Shown here: one piece after another, positions 5,918 through 12,484 of the stretch
Position numbering within the stretch: position 1 is the first letter of the stretch
Layout: each line of letters begins with the position of its first letter
From: Sphingomonadales bacterium
Lineage (GTDB): Bacteria; Pseudomonadota; Alphaproteobacteria; Sphingomonadales; Sphingomonadaceae
Direction: 5' to 3'
DNA: 14,872 bases
Assembly (NCBI GenBank): GCA_004292705.1
Contig: RDXA01000364.1
Location: forward strand, 1-14,872
Made by a program: the position numbers and the translations under genes
Notes under the pieces: model-generated
Seen by the model: the letters and a program-made list of their open reading frames with translations, nothing else
The model's database searches: none
What the model was told of the DNA's origin: nothing

Positions 5918-6090
5918 GCGCGGCCCGCAACACTGCCGCGCAGGCCGGCATTGGTCTCGGCACAGCGATCGCGGTGGCGATCAGCTGGAGCGTTAACAAA
6001 TCGATCATCTGGGCGATCGTCCATGGCTTCTTCAGCTGGTTCTACGTGATCTATTACGCCTTGACCCGGCCCGGGGGATTAAGCGGCTAA
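5914..6090 (+). CDS. Small membrane protein, last gene of the psp operon (GTG start)
   Basis: From the GTG at 5914, overlapping the previous stop as GTGA, 58 codons run to TAA at 6088-6090. The product has a polar N-terminus (S-A-A-R-N-T-A-A-Q), then G-I-G-L-G-T-A-I-A-V-A-I-S-W-S-V-N-K, and a second hydrophobic stretch I-I-W-A-I-V-H-G-F-F-S-W-F-Y-V-I-Y-Y-A-L. The aromatic-rich second helix is unlike the PspB-like proteins and there is no coiled coil. It resembles the small W-A-I-x-H-G ... W-x-Y-V-I-Y-Y membrane proteins I have seen in other bacteria, but I cannot name the family. The GTG start, overlap and lack of any other start support it as the operon's last gene. Confidence 0.72.
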   Translation: MSAARNTAAQAGIGLGTAIAVAISWSVNKSIIWAIVHGFFSWFYVIYYALTRPGGLSG

Positions 6091-6132
6091 TTGCCTCTTC
6101 CGTTTCACCGCAGGGCTGCCTAACTGCGCCCC

Positions 6133-6543
6133 ATGCGCACCCTTTCCGACATTCTCGAAGAGTATCAATTTCTCGAAGGCGATGACCGCTACGGCCTGTT
6201 GATCGAACTGGGCCGCGAGCTTGAGGCCATGCCCGACGCGCTCAAGACCGATGCCACACTGGTGCGCGGCTGTTCGGCGGCGGTGTGGGTCTATCCCGCC
6301 GGGACGGATGCCGAGAACCTGCATTTCCTCGCCGACAGCAATGCCGCGATCACCAAAGGCATCGTTGCACTGGTGATCGCTGCGGTGCAGGATCGCCCCG
6401 CCACCGAGGTGGCACAGATGGACGTGATGGGCGCGCTTGCCCCGTTCGACCTCAAGAACCAGCTATCAAGCAACCGCACCCAGGGCGTGCCGAACATGAT
6501 CGCGCTGGTAAAGGAACACGCCGCCCGGCTAGCAGCAGCCTGA
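6133..6543 (+). CDS. sufE: SufE family protein, cysteine desulfurase sulfur acceptor
   Basis: SufE takes persulfide sulfur from the desulfurase SufS and passes it to the SufBCD scaffold in Fe-S cluster assembly. The 136-aa product is of normal SufE length. The acceptor cysteine is C47 in V-R-G-C-S-A-A-V-W-V-Y, where most SufE proteins have R-G-C-Q-S-x-V-W. The C-terminal part keeps the conserved S-x-N-R-T-Q-G-V-P-N-M region. The ATG at 6133 begins M-R-T-L-S-D-I-L-E-E-Y. No strong ribosome site is visible, the nearest purine run (CAGGG) being about 17 bases upstream. It starts 42 bp after the psp run on the same strand with no clear terminator between, so it could receive read-through transcription. 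No other suf gene is in the window. Confidence 0.9.
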   Translation: MRTLSDILEEYQFLEGDDRYGLLIELGRELEAMPDALKTDATLVRGCSAAVWVYPAGTDAENLHFLADSNAAITKGIVALVIAAVQDRPATEVAQMDVMGALAPFDLKNQLSSNRTQGVPNMIALVKEHAARLAAA

Positions 6544-6550
6544 CCGCGTT

Positions 6551-6579
6551 TTGCTCCGGGGGTGTTTCGGGTGTAGATT
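6551..6579 (+). promoter_or_regulatory. Possible sigma-70 type promoter for the VOC gene
   Basis: TTGCTC at 6551-6556 and TAGATT at 6574-6579 are 17 bases apart, in the gap between sufE and the VOC-protein gene. Both boxes are only partial matches, so this is tentative. Confidence 0.3.
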
Positions 6580-6638
6580 ATTCCGCAGGGCAGCTCGCCA
6601 GGCTCCACAGGCGGCGCGCCCTTTGAGGGGGAACCGCC

Positions 6639-7019
6639 ATGCTCACCAATGCTGCGCCCGTCTGCTTCGTGCTTACTGCTGATCTTGCCACGGCGCGGGC
6701 CTTCTACACTGATACGCTGGGCCTCACTGAAACAGGAGAGGATCCCTTCGCGGTCCGCTATGACCTCGCCGGCACGACCATGCGACTCACCCGCATCGAA
6801 GGCCACCAGCCGGCGCCGCACACCGTGCTCGGGTGGCAGGTTGCCGATATGGAAAGCGCTATCGACACCTTGACCGCCAAGGGTTTGGCTTTCGCAGTCT
6901 ACGAGGGATTTGGTCAGGATACGCGCGGAGTGTGGACTGATCCGGGATCGGGCACAAAGATCGCATGGTTCCACGATCCCGATGGCAATAACCTCAGCCT
7001 GACGCAGCCGCCTGGCTAG
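6639..7019 (+). CDS. VOC superfamily (glyoxalase/bleomycin-resistance fold) protein
   Basis: The 126-aa product is one VOC module pair: beta strand P-V-C-F-V-L-T-A-D-L, helix A-T-A-R-A-F-Y-T-D-T-L-G-L, and a second half with V-A-D-M-E-S-A-I-D-T-L and a terminal H-D-P-D-G-N-N-L-S-L. Family members bind metals or small ligands and include glyoxalases, dioxygenases and drug-binding proteins. The usual first-strand His or Gln and the Glu of D-P-D-G-N-x-x-E-L are not at their expected positions (V/F and S here), so metal catalysis is doubtful and a binding role is possible. GAGGGGGAA lies upstream of the ATG. The stop overlaps the convergent crtZ stop within the four bases CTAG. Substrate unknown. 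Confidence 0.85.
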   Translation: MLTNAAPVCFVLTADLATARAFYTDTLGLTETGEDPFAVRYDLAGTTMRLTRIEGHQPAPHTVLGWQVADMESAIDTLTAKGLAFAVYEGFGQDTRGVWTDPGSGTKIAWFHDPDGNNLSLTQPPG

Positions 7020-7552
7020 AGATTGCGGCCAACGGTCTCGAAGCTGTCGCTGCCTGCGCCAACGCTGTCGCGCACCACGGCGAGCCCGGCTTCCTTCTGC
7101 GCCTTCAGCTCGGCCTTGAGTTTCGCAGGATCGCGGGCGAAGACGAAGCCGAAGCTTACGCCGCCCTCTTTGCCGATGGTCGCATGGTGCAGCTTGTGCG
7201 CCTGCACCAGCCGCTTGGCGTAGCCCTTGCGCGGCACCCACTTCCAGTAACGCTGGTGGACGAGGCCATCATGCACCAGCGTGTAGATGATACCGTAGAG
7301 CGTGATCCCGACCGCGAACCACCACAGCCAGTCCCAGTAGAGCGAGCCGTAGATATACATCGCGGCATTGATCGTGCCGAATACCACGGCGAAAAGGTCA
7401 TTCGTTTCCAGCACATTGTCATGCGGCTCGTGATGGTCGCGGTGCCAGCCCCAGCCCCAACCGTGCATGATGTATTTGTGCGCGACCCACGCGAAAAGCT
7501 CCATCCCTACGAGCGAGGACATGACGGTGAGGAACACTTCAAGCCAGCTCAT
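7016..7552 (-). CDS. crtZ: Beta-carotene 3-hydroxylase CrtZ
   Basis: CrtZ is a membrane-bound di-iron hydroxylase that adds 3-OH groups to the beta-rings of carotenoids, giving zeaxanthin from beta-carotene or astaxanthin from canthaxanthin. The 178-aa product has the family's histidine clusters: H25-K-Y-I-M-H30, H37-R-D-H-H41, H94-D-G-L-V-H-Q-R-Y and H119-K-L-H-H123, set among hydrophobic helices. The length is close to typical CrtZ. The start codon overlaps the crtW stop (ATGA), so the two are one operon with crtW first. The C-terminal 45 residues after R-D-P are charged and variable. The stop codon shares CTAG with the convergent VOC-protein gene. Confidence 0.94.
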   Translation of the reverse strand: MSWLEVFLTVMSSLVGMELFAWVAHKYIMHGWGWGWHRDHHEPHDNVLETNDLFAVVFGTINAAMYIYGSLYWDWLWWFAVGITLYGIIYTLVHDGLVHQRYWKWVPRKGYAKRLVQAHKLHHATIGKEGGVSFGFVFARDPAKLKAELKAQKEAGLAVVRDSVGAGSDSFETVGRNL

Positions 7553-8358
7553 GCGGCCACCTTCTTGGTCAATTCAACGCGGCCCACCCCGGCGCGGCGC
7601 GCGCCCGGCAGCGCCCACCACGGCACATCGGGGCGGCGGTGGTGTTCGAGATGATAGCCGAAATGGAAGCAGGTTGCGAGGCTGGCCAGCGTGCCGAAAT
7701 CCTCGCTGCGGGTGTTGTGACGGTCCGCAAAAGCAGTGGCATCTTCGCCGCGCAGATGGCGGTGCGGACGGAAAGTGCCGAAGTAGAATAGCTGGAGCGA
7801 CGATCCGAGCGCAGGCAGGCCGTAAAGCATGACAATCTGCACCATCGGAATGCCGATCACGAGCCAGTAAATGCCGACCACGGAATGGACAAACAGGAGC
7901 GAGCGCCAACCGAAATAGCGCCGGAAGAACGTGGCATACCAGCGCCAGAAATCATCCGGGTGATGCTCGTCGAAATCGGGATCGCCCGCTTGGCCTGCCA
8001 GCTTGTGGTGATCGAAATGGGCATCGCGAAGCTGCTTCCACGCGAACCCGGCATACAGCGCCAACAGCACCGCGCCGACCGCACTGTTCAGCTTGGGCTG
8101 GCCCGGGACAAGGCTGCCATGCATCGCATCATGACAGACGATGAATACACCGACCGAAAGCCAGCACTGCACCGCGGCCATAACCAGCGCGAGCGGCCAA
8201 TTGCTCCACGTCAGTTCGAACACGAACATCCCGTAAGCGTGGAGCGTCAACCAGCTTCCGGCAATCGCCAGCCCCAGCACAAGGCCGACCACACCGTTGG
8301 CAGTGCGCACAGAAAGAGGAAAACTCGGCGTCATGACCAAGGGGATACGCGCAGGCAC
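7549..8358 (-). CDS. crtW: Beta-carotene 4-ketolase CrtW
   Basis: CrtW is a membrane di-iron oxygenase of the fatty acid desaturase superfamily that makes 4-keto groups on beta-rings (beta-carotene to canthaxanthin). Motifs seen: F-I-V-C-H76-D-A-M-H80-G-S-L, H114-F-D-H-H118, F-D-E-H-H-P, and near the end F-H-F-G-Y-H-L-E-H-H-R-R-P and P-W-W-x-L-P, the CrtW signature set. From the GTG at 8358 it has 269 aa. The ATG at 8334 gives 261 aa (M-T-P-S-F-P-L-S-V). Neither start has a clear ribosome site, and a possible promoter just upstream favours the ATG. Together with CrtZ this predicts astaxanthin-type ketocarotenoids, provided beta-carotene is made elsewhere. Confidence 0.93.
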   Translation of the reverse strand: MPARIPLVMTPSFPLSVRTANGVVGLVLGLAIAGSWLTLHAYGMFVFELTWSNWPLALVMAAVQCWLSVGVFIVCHDAMHGSLVPGQPKLNSAVGAVLLALYAGFAWKQLRDAHFDHHKLAGQAGDPDFDEHHPDDFWRWYATFFRRYFGWRSLLFVHSVVGIYWLVIGIPMVQIVMLYGLPALGSSLQLFYFGTFRPHRHLRGEDATAFADRHNTRSEDFGTLASLATCFHFGYHLEHHRRPDVPWWALPGARRAGVGRVELTKKVAA

Positions 8359-8370
8359 AGCATCAGGATG

Positions 8371-8398
8371 CGTATAAGCTGCATGCGCAAAACGGCAA
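8371..8398 (-). promoter_or_regulatory. Possible crtWZ promoter
   Basis: On the minus strand TTGCCG (8398-8393) and TATACG (8376-8371) are separated by 16 bases. Transcription would begin near 8364, only a few bases before the GTG at 8358, which makes the ATG at 8334 the more comfortable start. Match quality is moderate. Confidence 0.35.
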
Positions 8399-8506
8399 TC
8401 GGGTTTGCGCCGGGGGCCAGGCGCGCCCCATCCGACCGCTCGGTATCAGCCCTGCGCACAAAGCCAATAGTTAACCGGCAATTAGGCATTCATCGTTACG
8501 GCAAGC

Positions 8507-10225
8507 GTGGAACTTCCATCGGGCGTGAAGGGTATGACGCCGCGCCAACCGGAGCAGAGCTTGAAGCAAGCCGCGCAAATAAGGCAATCGCTGATGCGGT
8601 GGCAAGGCGTCAGCCTTGCTGTGGCCGCTTGCGTGCTGGCGGCACCCGATCCGGCGATTGCGCAGCTTCGCTCGCTCGAAAACCCTTCGTTCGAGGGCAA
8701 TGATCCTGCCGGTCCCGGCGCACCGAACTTTGAAGTTCTCCCCAGCAGCGCAGTTCCGGGCTGGGAGACGACCACCAATGAAATCGAACTGTGGGATTCC
8801 AACTTCAACGGCGTCCCGGCCTTCGCCGGCAACGTGTTTGCCGAGATGAATGCCAATGTGAACGGCACCTTTTTCCAGAACATTTGCCTGATCAACGGCG
8901 AGCCGATCAGCTGGACCTTTGCCCACCGCGCGCGGGCCGGTGGCCCGAGCACCCAGACCGTGCGCTTTCAGGTTGCGAGCAGCACCGGCACCCTCAGGCA
9001 ATCGCTTGCGACACAAAGCTCAAGGACCAACAACCTGGTGTGGAATGTCAATACCGGCACCGCCACCTACTCTGGTCCTTCCGGGATGCAGCGAGTCCAG
9101 TTCACCACCAGCGATCCGGGCTCCTTCGGCAATTTCCTCGATGCGATCCAGTTATCATTGCGCCCTTTTGTGCAACTGTCCGCCGCCACAGCCAGCAGCA
9201 CAGAGGCGACCGCATCGGCCGCGCTGCCGACGCTGTTGGTCACCGGCTCCTTGCAAAGCGCGATCACTGTCCCCGTAGCCATTACTGGCGGGACCGCAGT
9301 TCGGGGAACCGATTATACGACCCCCGGCGGCGGCGCGACATTCAATGTCACAATCCCTGCCGGCACCTATTTCAACAGCCCGATCCCGCTTGGCATCTCG
9401 ATCACCGATGATACCGCTATCGAAAGCTCCGAAACGATCACTTTTGCGCTTTCGGCGGGCAGCGGCGTAACGCTCTCAAATACCACGACCTGCGGCGCCG
9501 GCGCCCAGACCAGCGGCAGCTACACGATCACCGACAATGATGCCCGCGTCACCATGCGCAAGCAGTGGGTCAACGCGGTGCCGGGGGACGATACCACACT
9601 CACCGTCGCGCGCGGGGCGAGCGGTATCGATACCTTCGCTTCGGATGCCGGATCGGCCGGCGAACTTGACACCGATCTCAGCCCCACTCCGGCAGTCATC
9701 GGCGAAACGCTTACACTGTCCGAACAGATGGCAGTGGCCAATCTGGGCAGCTATCAGTCCGCAATTGCCTGCACCGGAACATCCGACACCGTGTTGTCGG
9801 ATGGGTTGACCATCGGGCCCGGCGAAACCGCGATCACCTGCACCTATACCAACACCCGGATCATCCCGCTGCAAATCAGCAAGACATCCTTCGTGCTGAC
9901 CGACGGACTGAGTCCAACAGACCCGAAGGCCATTCCGGGGGCCATCATACGTTACTGCATTCTGGTGGCCAATCCCGGCACCATCGCCGCCAGCGGTGTC
10001 AGCGTGACCGACACGCTTGCCGCGTCGTTGGCCTATATCCCGGGCTCGGCGCGCACGGGGACAGACTGTGCCACTGCAACCACGCCTGAGGATGACAACG
10101 CCACCGGCAGCGACGAAAGCGATCCGATCGGCACCGCCTTTACCGGCTCGACCCTTACCGGCTCCGCAGACAGCCTTGACGCCGGAGCGAGCTTTGCGAT
10201 CACTCTTGATGCAGTGCTGAACTGA
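8507..10225 (+). CDS. Exported multidomain surface protein with Calx-beta and DUF11-like domains
   Basis: From the GTG at 8507 the product has 572 aa. ATGs at 8534 and 8594 are alternatives. The last gives a compact signal peptide (M-R-W-Q-G-V-S-L-A-V-A-A-C-V-L) with likely cleavage at A-I-A/Q, residue 52/53. After it come a jelly-roll-like region with N-P-S-F-E-G and P-G-W-E-T (about 55-215), a Calx-beta-like domain with G-T-D-Y-T ... I-T-D-D-T-A-I-E-S-S-E-T-I-T-F-A-L (about 220-345), a segment bounded by M-R-K-Q-W-V-N and C-T-Y-T-N-T-R resembling prealbumin/SpaA-type repeats (345-455), and a DUF11-like repeat with I-R-Y-C-I-L-V-A-N-P-G ... V-T-D-T-L (470-572). No sorting anchor is seen at the end. 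It probably acts outside the cell or on the surface, with function unknown. It is divergent from crtW. Confidence 0.85.
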   Translation: MELPSGVKGMTPRQPEQSLKQAAQIRQSLMRWQGVSLAVAACVLAAPDPAIAQLRSLENPSFEGNDPAGPGAPNFEVLPSSAVPGWETTTNEIELWDSNFNGVPAFAGNVFAEMNANVNGTFFQNICLINGEPISWTFAHRARAGGPSTQTVRFQVASSTGTLRQSLATQSSRTNNLVWNVNTGTATYSGPSGMQRVQFTTSDPGSFGNFLDAIQLSLRPFVQLSAATASSTEATASAALPTLLVTGSLQSAITVPVAITGGTAVRGTDYTTPGGGATFNVTIPAGTYFNSPIPLGISITDDTAIESSETITFALSAGSGVTLSNTTTCGAGAQTSGSYTITDNDARVTMRKQWVNAVPGDDTTLTVARGASGIDTFASDAGSAGELDTDLSPTPAVIGETLTLSEQMAVANLGSYQSAIACTGTSDTVLSDGLTIGPGETAITCTYTNTRIIPLQISKTSFVLTDGLSPTDPKAIPGAIIRYCILVANPGTIAASGVSVTDTLAASLAYIPGSARTGTDCATATTPEDDNATGSDESDPIGTAFTGSTLTGSADSLDAGASFAITLDAVLN

Positions 10226-10255
10226 CCGGCGACGGGTGGACCCCGGCGCGCGCGA

Positions 10256-10681
10256 TCACTCGCCCTTGGGGAAGAAGAATTCGCGCAGATGCTCACCGAT
10301 GCGCGCCGGGCGCAGCGTTTCGGCATCGATGCAGCACCAACTCGATTGCACTTCGGCCAACACTTCCTCGCCGCGCTTGATCAGCGTGGAATAGAAGGCG
10401 CGCGCGCCGTTGAAGCGTTCAAGCACGGTCTGCGCGATCACATCATCTTCAAGGAAGGCGGGCTTGCGATAGGTGATCTCGTGCTTCAGCGCGACCCACG
10501 CCTTGCTCGCCACATCCTCCTCCGGAGCGATCCCGCGCCAATGCGCCAGCACCGCATCCTGCACCCAGTTGAGATAGCGCGCGTTGTTGACATGGCCCAT
10601 GAAATCGATGTCTGCCGCTTCGACCTTGATCGGGTGGACAAACGGCAGAGCAGATGTGGCGGGAGATTCGATTGCTGACAT
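10256..10681 (-). CDS. Acyl-CoA thioesterase, 4HBT hotdog fold
   Basis: This 141-aa single-domain hotdog protein resembles the YbgC/FadM-type acyl-CoA thioesterases, which hydrolyse acyl-CoA thioesters. The N-terminal signature A-D-I-D-F-M-G-H-V-N-N-A-R-Y-L-N-W contains the Asp and the H-V-N-N-A-R-Y turn typical of the family. The middle has H-E-I-T-Y-R-K-P-A-F-L-E-D-D and the end W-C-C-I-D-A-E-T-L-R-P-A-R-I. The ATG at 10681 has no clear ribosome site, and an inverted repeat covers it. The gene is convergent with the surface-protein gene (30 bp gap) and divergent from leuC, so it is probably a single transcription unit. Substrate chain length cannot be read from sequence. Confidence 0.88.
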   Translation of the reverse strand: MSAIESPATSALPFVHPIKVEAADIDFMGHVNNARYLNWVQDAVLAHWRGIAPEEDVASKAWVALKHEITYRKPAFLEDDVIAQTVLERFNGARAFYSTLIKRGEEVLAEVQSSWCCIDAETLRPARIGEHLREFFFPKGE

Positions 10682-10690
10682 ATTTGTCAG
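10675..10690. promoter_or_regulatory. Inverted repeat over the thioesterase start codon
   Basis: CTGACATATTTGTCAG has perfect 6-bp arms around four bases and overlaps the thioesterase ATG (10681-10679). It could be an operator or an RNA hairpin that hides the start. The regulator is unknown. Confidence 0.35.
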
Positions 10691-10805
10691 TTATACCCGA
10701 GGAACCTTGCAAATCCATGACGATTTTGACGCGCATCAAGCACGCATCTTGCGTGATAGCGCGGGGCGGGTCTAATCGCCGCTTCCAACCGAGGATCGAG
10801 ACCCC

Positions 10806-12236
10806 ATGGCGAGCCGCCCGCGCACACTTTACGAGAAGATCTGGGACGCCCATGTCGTCGAAACGCGCGATGACGGCACGGCGCTGATCTACATCGATCG
10901 CCATCTGGTGCATGAGGTGACCAGCCCGCAGGCGTTCGAGGCGCTGCGGCTGGGAGGGCGCACCGTCCGGCGGCCCGAACTGACCCTCGCCGTGCCCGAC
11001 CACAACCTGCCGACGACCGCTCGCCTGGATGCAAGTGGCAAGCCTGTGCCGATTGCCGATTCCGAGAGCGCAGCGCAATTGGCCGCGCTGGAAGCCAACG
11101 CCCCGGCTTTCGGTATCCGCTACATCCCTGCCACGGCGAAGGAACAGGGGATCGTCCATGTGGTCGGCCCCGAACAGGGCTTCTCGCTGCCCGGCACCAC
11201 CATCGTCTGCGGGGATTCGCACACCGCCTGCCACGGTGGCCTCGGCGCGCTGGCCTTCGGCATCGGGACGAGCGAAGTCGAGCACGTTCTGGCAACCCAG
11301 ACGCTCCTGCTTCAGCAGTCGAAGCCGATGGAAGTGCGGGTCGAAGGCGATCTCGGCCCCGGCGTCAGCGCCAAGGATCTGATCCTGCATATCATCGGCC
11401 GCATCGGCGCGGCAGGTGGCTCGGGCTACGTGATCGAATATCGGGGCAAGGTGTTCGAGCAGATGACGGTCGAGGAGCGGCTGACGGTCTGCAACATGAG
11501 CATCGAGGCGGGTGCGCGTGCCGGGCTGATCGCGCCGGATGATGTGACTTTCGCCTACATCAAGGGCCGCCCGATGGCCCCGCGGGGCGCAGAATGGGAC
11601 GCGGCGGTTGCTTACTGGCGCACGCTCCACTCGGACGCAGATGCGGTCTTCGCCAAGTCCGTCACGATCAACGCTGCCAAGGTCGAACCCAGCGTCACCT
11701 GGGGCACCAGCCCCGAGGACGTGGTGCCCATCGGTGGCCGCGTGCCCTCTCCGCAAGACTTCGCCGACGAGGGCAAGCGGGTCGCCGCGCAGAAGAGCCT
11801 CGACTACATGGGCCTCGTCCCCGGCATGGCCATGACCGATGTTCCCATCGAGAACGTCTTCATCGGCAGTTGCACCAACAGCCGCATCGAGGATCTGCGC
11901 GCCGCCGCCGCGATTCTGAAAGGCCGCCGCAAGGCCGCCAATGTGCGCTGGGCGATCGTCGTGCCGGGCTCAGGCCTCGTGAAGGCGCAGGCCGAAGCCG
12001 AGGGACTCGACAAGGTGTTCACCGAGGCAGGGTTCGAATGGCGCGAGCCGGGCTGTTCGGCCTGTCTGGGCATGAACCCCGACAAGGTGCCGCCGGGCGA
12101 ACGCTGCGCCTCGACCAGCAATCGCAACTTCGTCGGTCGACAGGGGCCGGGCGCGCGCACGCATCTGGTCTCGCCTGCGATGGCTGCCGCCGCAGCCGTG
12201 GCCGGGCGGCTCGCCGATGTGCGCGAGTTGGTGTGA
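10806..12236 (+). CDS. leuC: 3-isopropylmalate dehydratase large subunit LeuC
   Basis: LeuC with LeuD isomerises 2-isopropylmalate to 3-isopropylmalate in leucine biosynthesis, using a [4Fe-4S] cluster in the aconitase fold. The 476-aa product has normal length, starting M-A-S-R-P-R-T-L-Y-E-K-I-W-D-A-H. The cluster cysteines are C356 (F-I-G-S-C-T-N-S-R), C417 and C420 (G-C-S-A-C-L-G-M). Other aconitase signatures are V-P-D-H-N-L-P-T-T and V-C-G-D-S-H-T-A-C-H-G-G. GAGGA lies about 10 bases before the ATG. Downstream are a 58-aa peptide gene and leuD on the same strand, so the three probably form one operon. No leader-peptide attenuator was evident in the 124-bp upstream gap. Confidence 0.97.
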   Translation: MASRPRTLYEKIWDAHVVETRDDGTALIYIDRHLVHEVTSPQAFEALRLGGRTVRRPELTLAVPDHNLPTTARLDASGKPVPIADSESAAQLAALEANAPAFGIRYIPATAKEQGIVHVVGPEQGFSLPGTTIVCGDSHTACHGGLGALAFGIGTSEVEHVLATQTLLLQQSKPMEVRVEGDLGPGVSAKDLILHIIGRIGAAGGSGYVIEYRGKVFEQMTVEERLTVCNMSIEAGARAGLIAPDDVTFAYIKGRPMAPRGAEWDAAVAYWRTLHSDADAVFAKSVTINAAKVEPSVTWGTSPEDVVPIGGRVPSPQDFADEGKRVAAQKSLDYMGLVPGMAMTDVPIENVFIGSCTNSRIEDLRAAAAILKGRRKAANVRWAIVVPGSGLVKAQAEAEGLDKVFTEAGFEWREPGCSACLGMNPDKVPPGERCASTSNRNFVGRQGPGARTHLVSPAMAAAAAVAGRLADVRELV

Positions 12237-12281
12237 GGCCAACCTCTTGAAACGCTGGCGCACAAGGCGCAAGGATGCCTG

Positions 12282-12458
12282 ATGACTGACAAGCCCAAAT
12301 CGAACACCGCCCGCAACGCCGCGCTTGCGGCAGCAGGCGCCATCGGGTCGGCGGCTATTGCTGCCGCGCTGCTTTATGCCGGGCGACGCAAGAAAAAGCC
12401 CGAGGAACCGGCCAAGCCCGGCTCCATCCCCTCGGGCGAGCCGCCCCAGACTGACTAG
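12282..12458 (+). CDS. Small membrane peptide between leuC and leuD
   Basis: The 58-aa frame starts at ATG 12282 with AAGGA about six bases upstream and ends at TAG 12456-12458. It has a polar start (M-T-D-K-P-K-S-N-T-A-R-N), an alanine-rich hydrophobic helix at about residues 13-33 (A-A-L-A-A-A-G-A-I-G-S-A-A-I-A-A-A-L-L-Y-A), a basic stop-transfer run (G-R-R-K-K-K-P), and a proline-rich tail. It is a credible single-pass membrane peptide. It sits in the 248-bp gap between leuC and leuD on the same strand, so it is co-transcribed with them. I do not recognise it, and a direct role in leucine synthesis is not implied by its sequence. Confidence 0.7.
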   Translation: MTDKPKSNTARNAALAAAGAIGSAAIAAALLYAGRRKKKPEEPAKPGSIPSGEPPQTD

Positions 12459-12484
12459 AACGCCTGACTGACGAAGGACGTCCC

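Noticed and set aside
7885..8703. 272-codon plus-strand frame opposite crtW
   Set aside because: crtW has all its histidine motifs on the minus strand, so this frame is a shadow.
10726..10754. TTGACG with a downstream -10 as leuC promoter
   Set aside because: The -35 box is good but no acceptable -10 lies at 16-18 bp (TTGCGT at 17), so too weak to list as a feature.
10449..11756. 435-codon minus-strand frame across the thioesterase and leuC
   Set aside because: Out of frame with the thioesterase and antisense to leuC, with no domain-like sequence.
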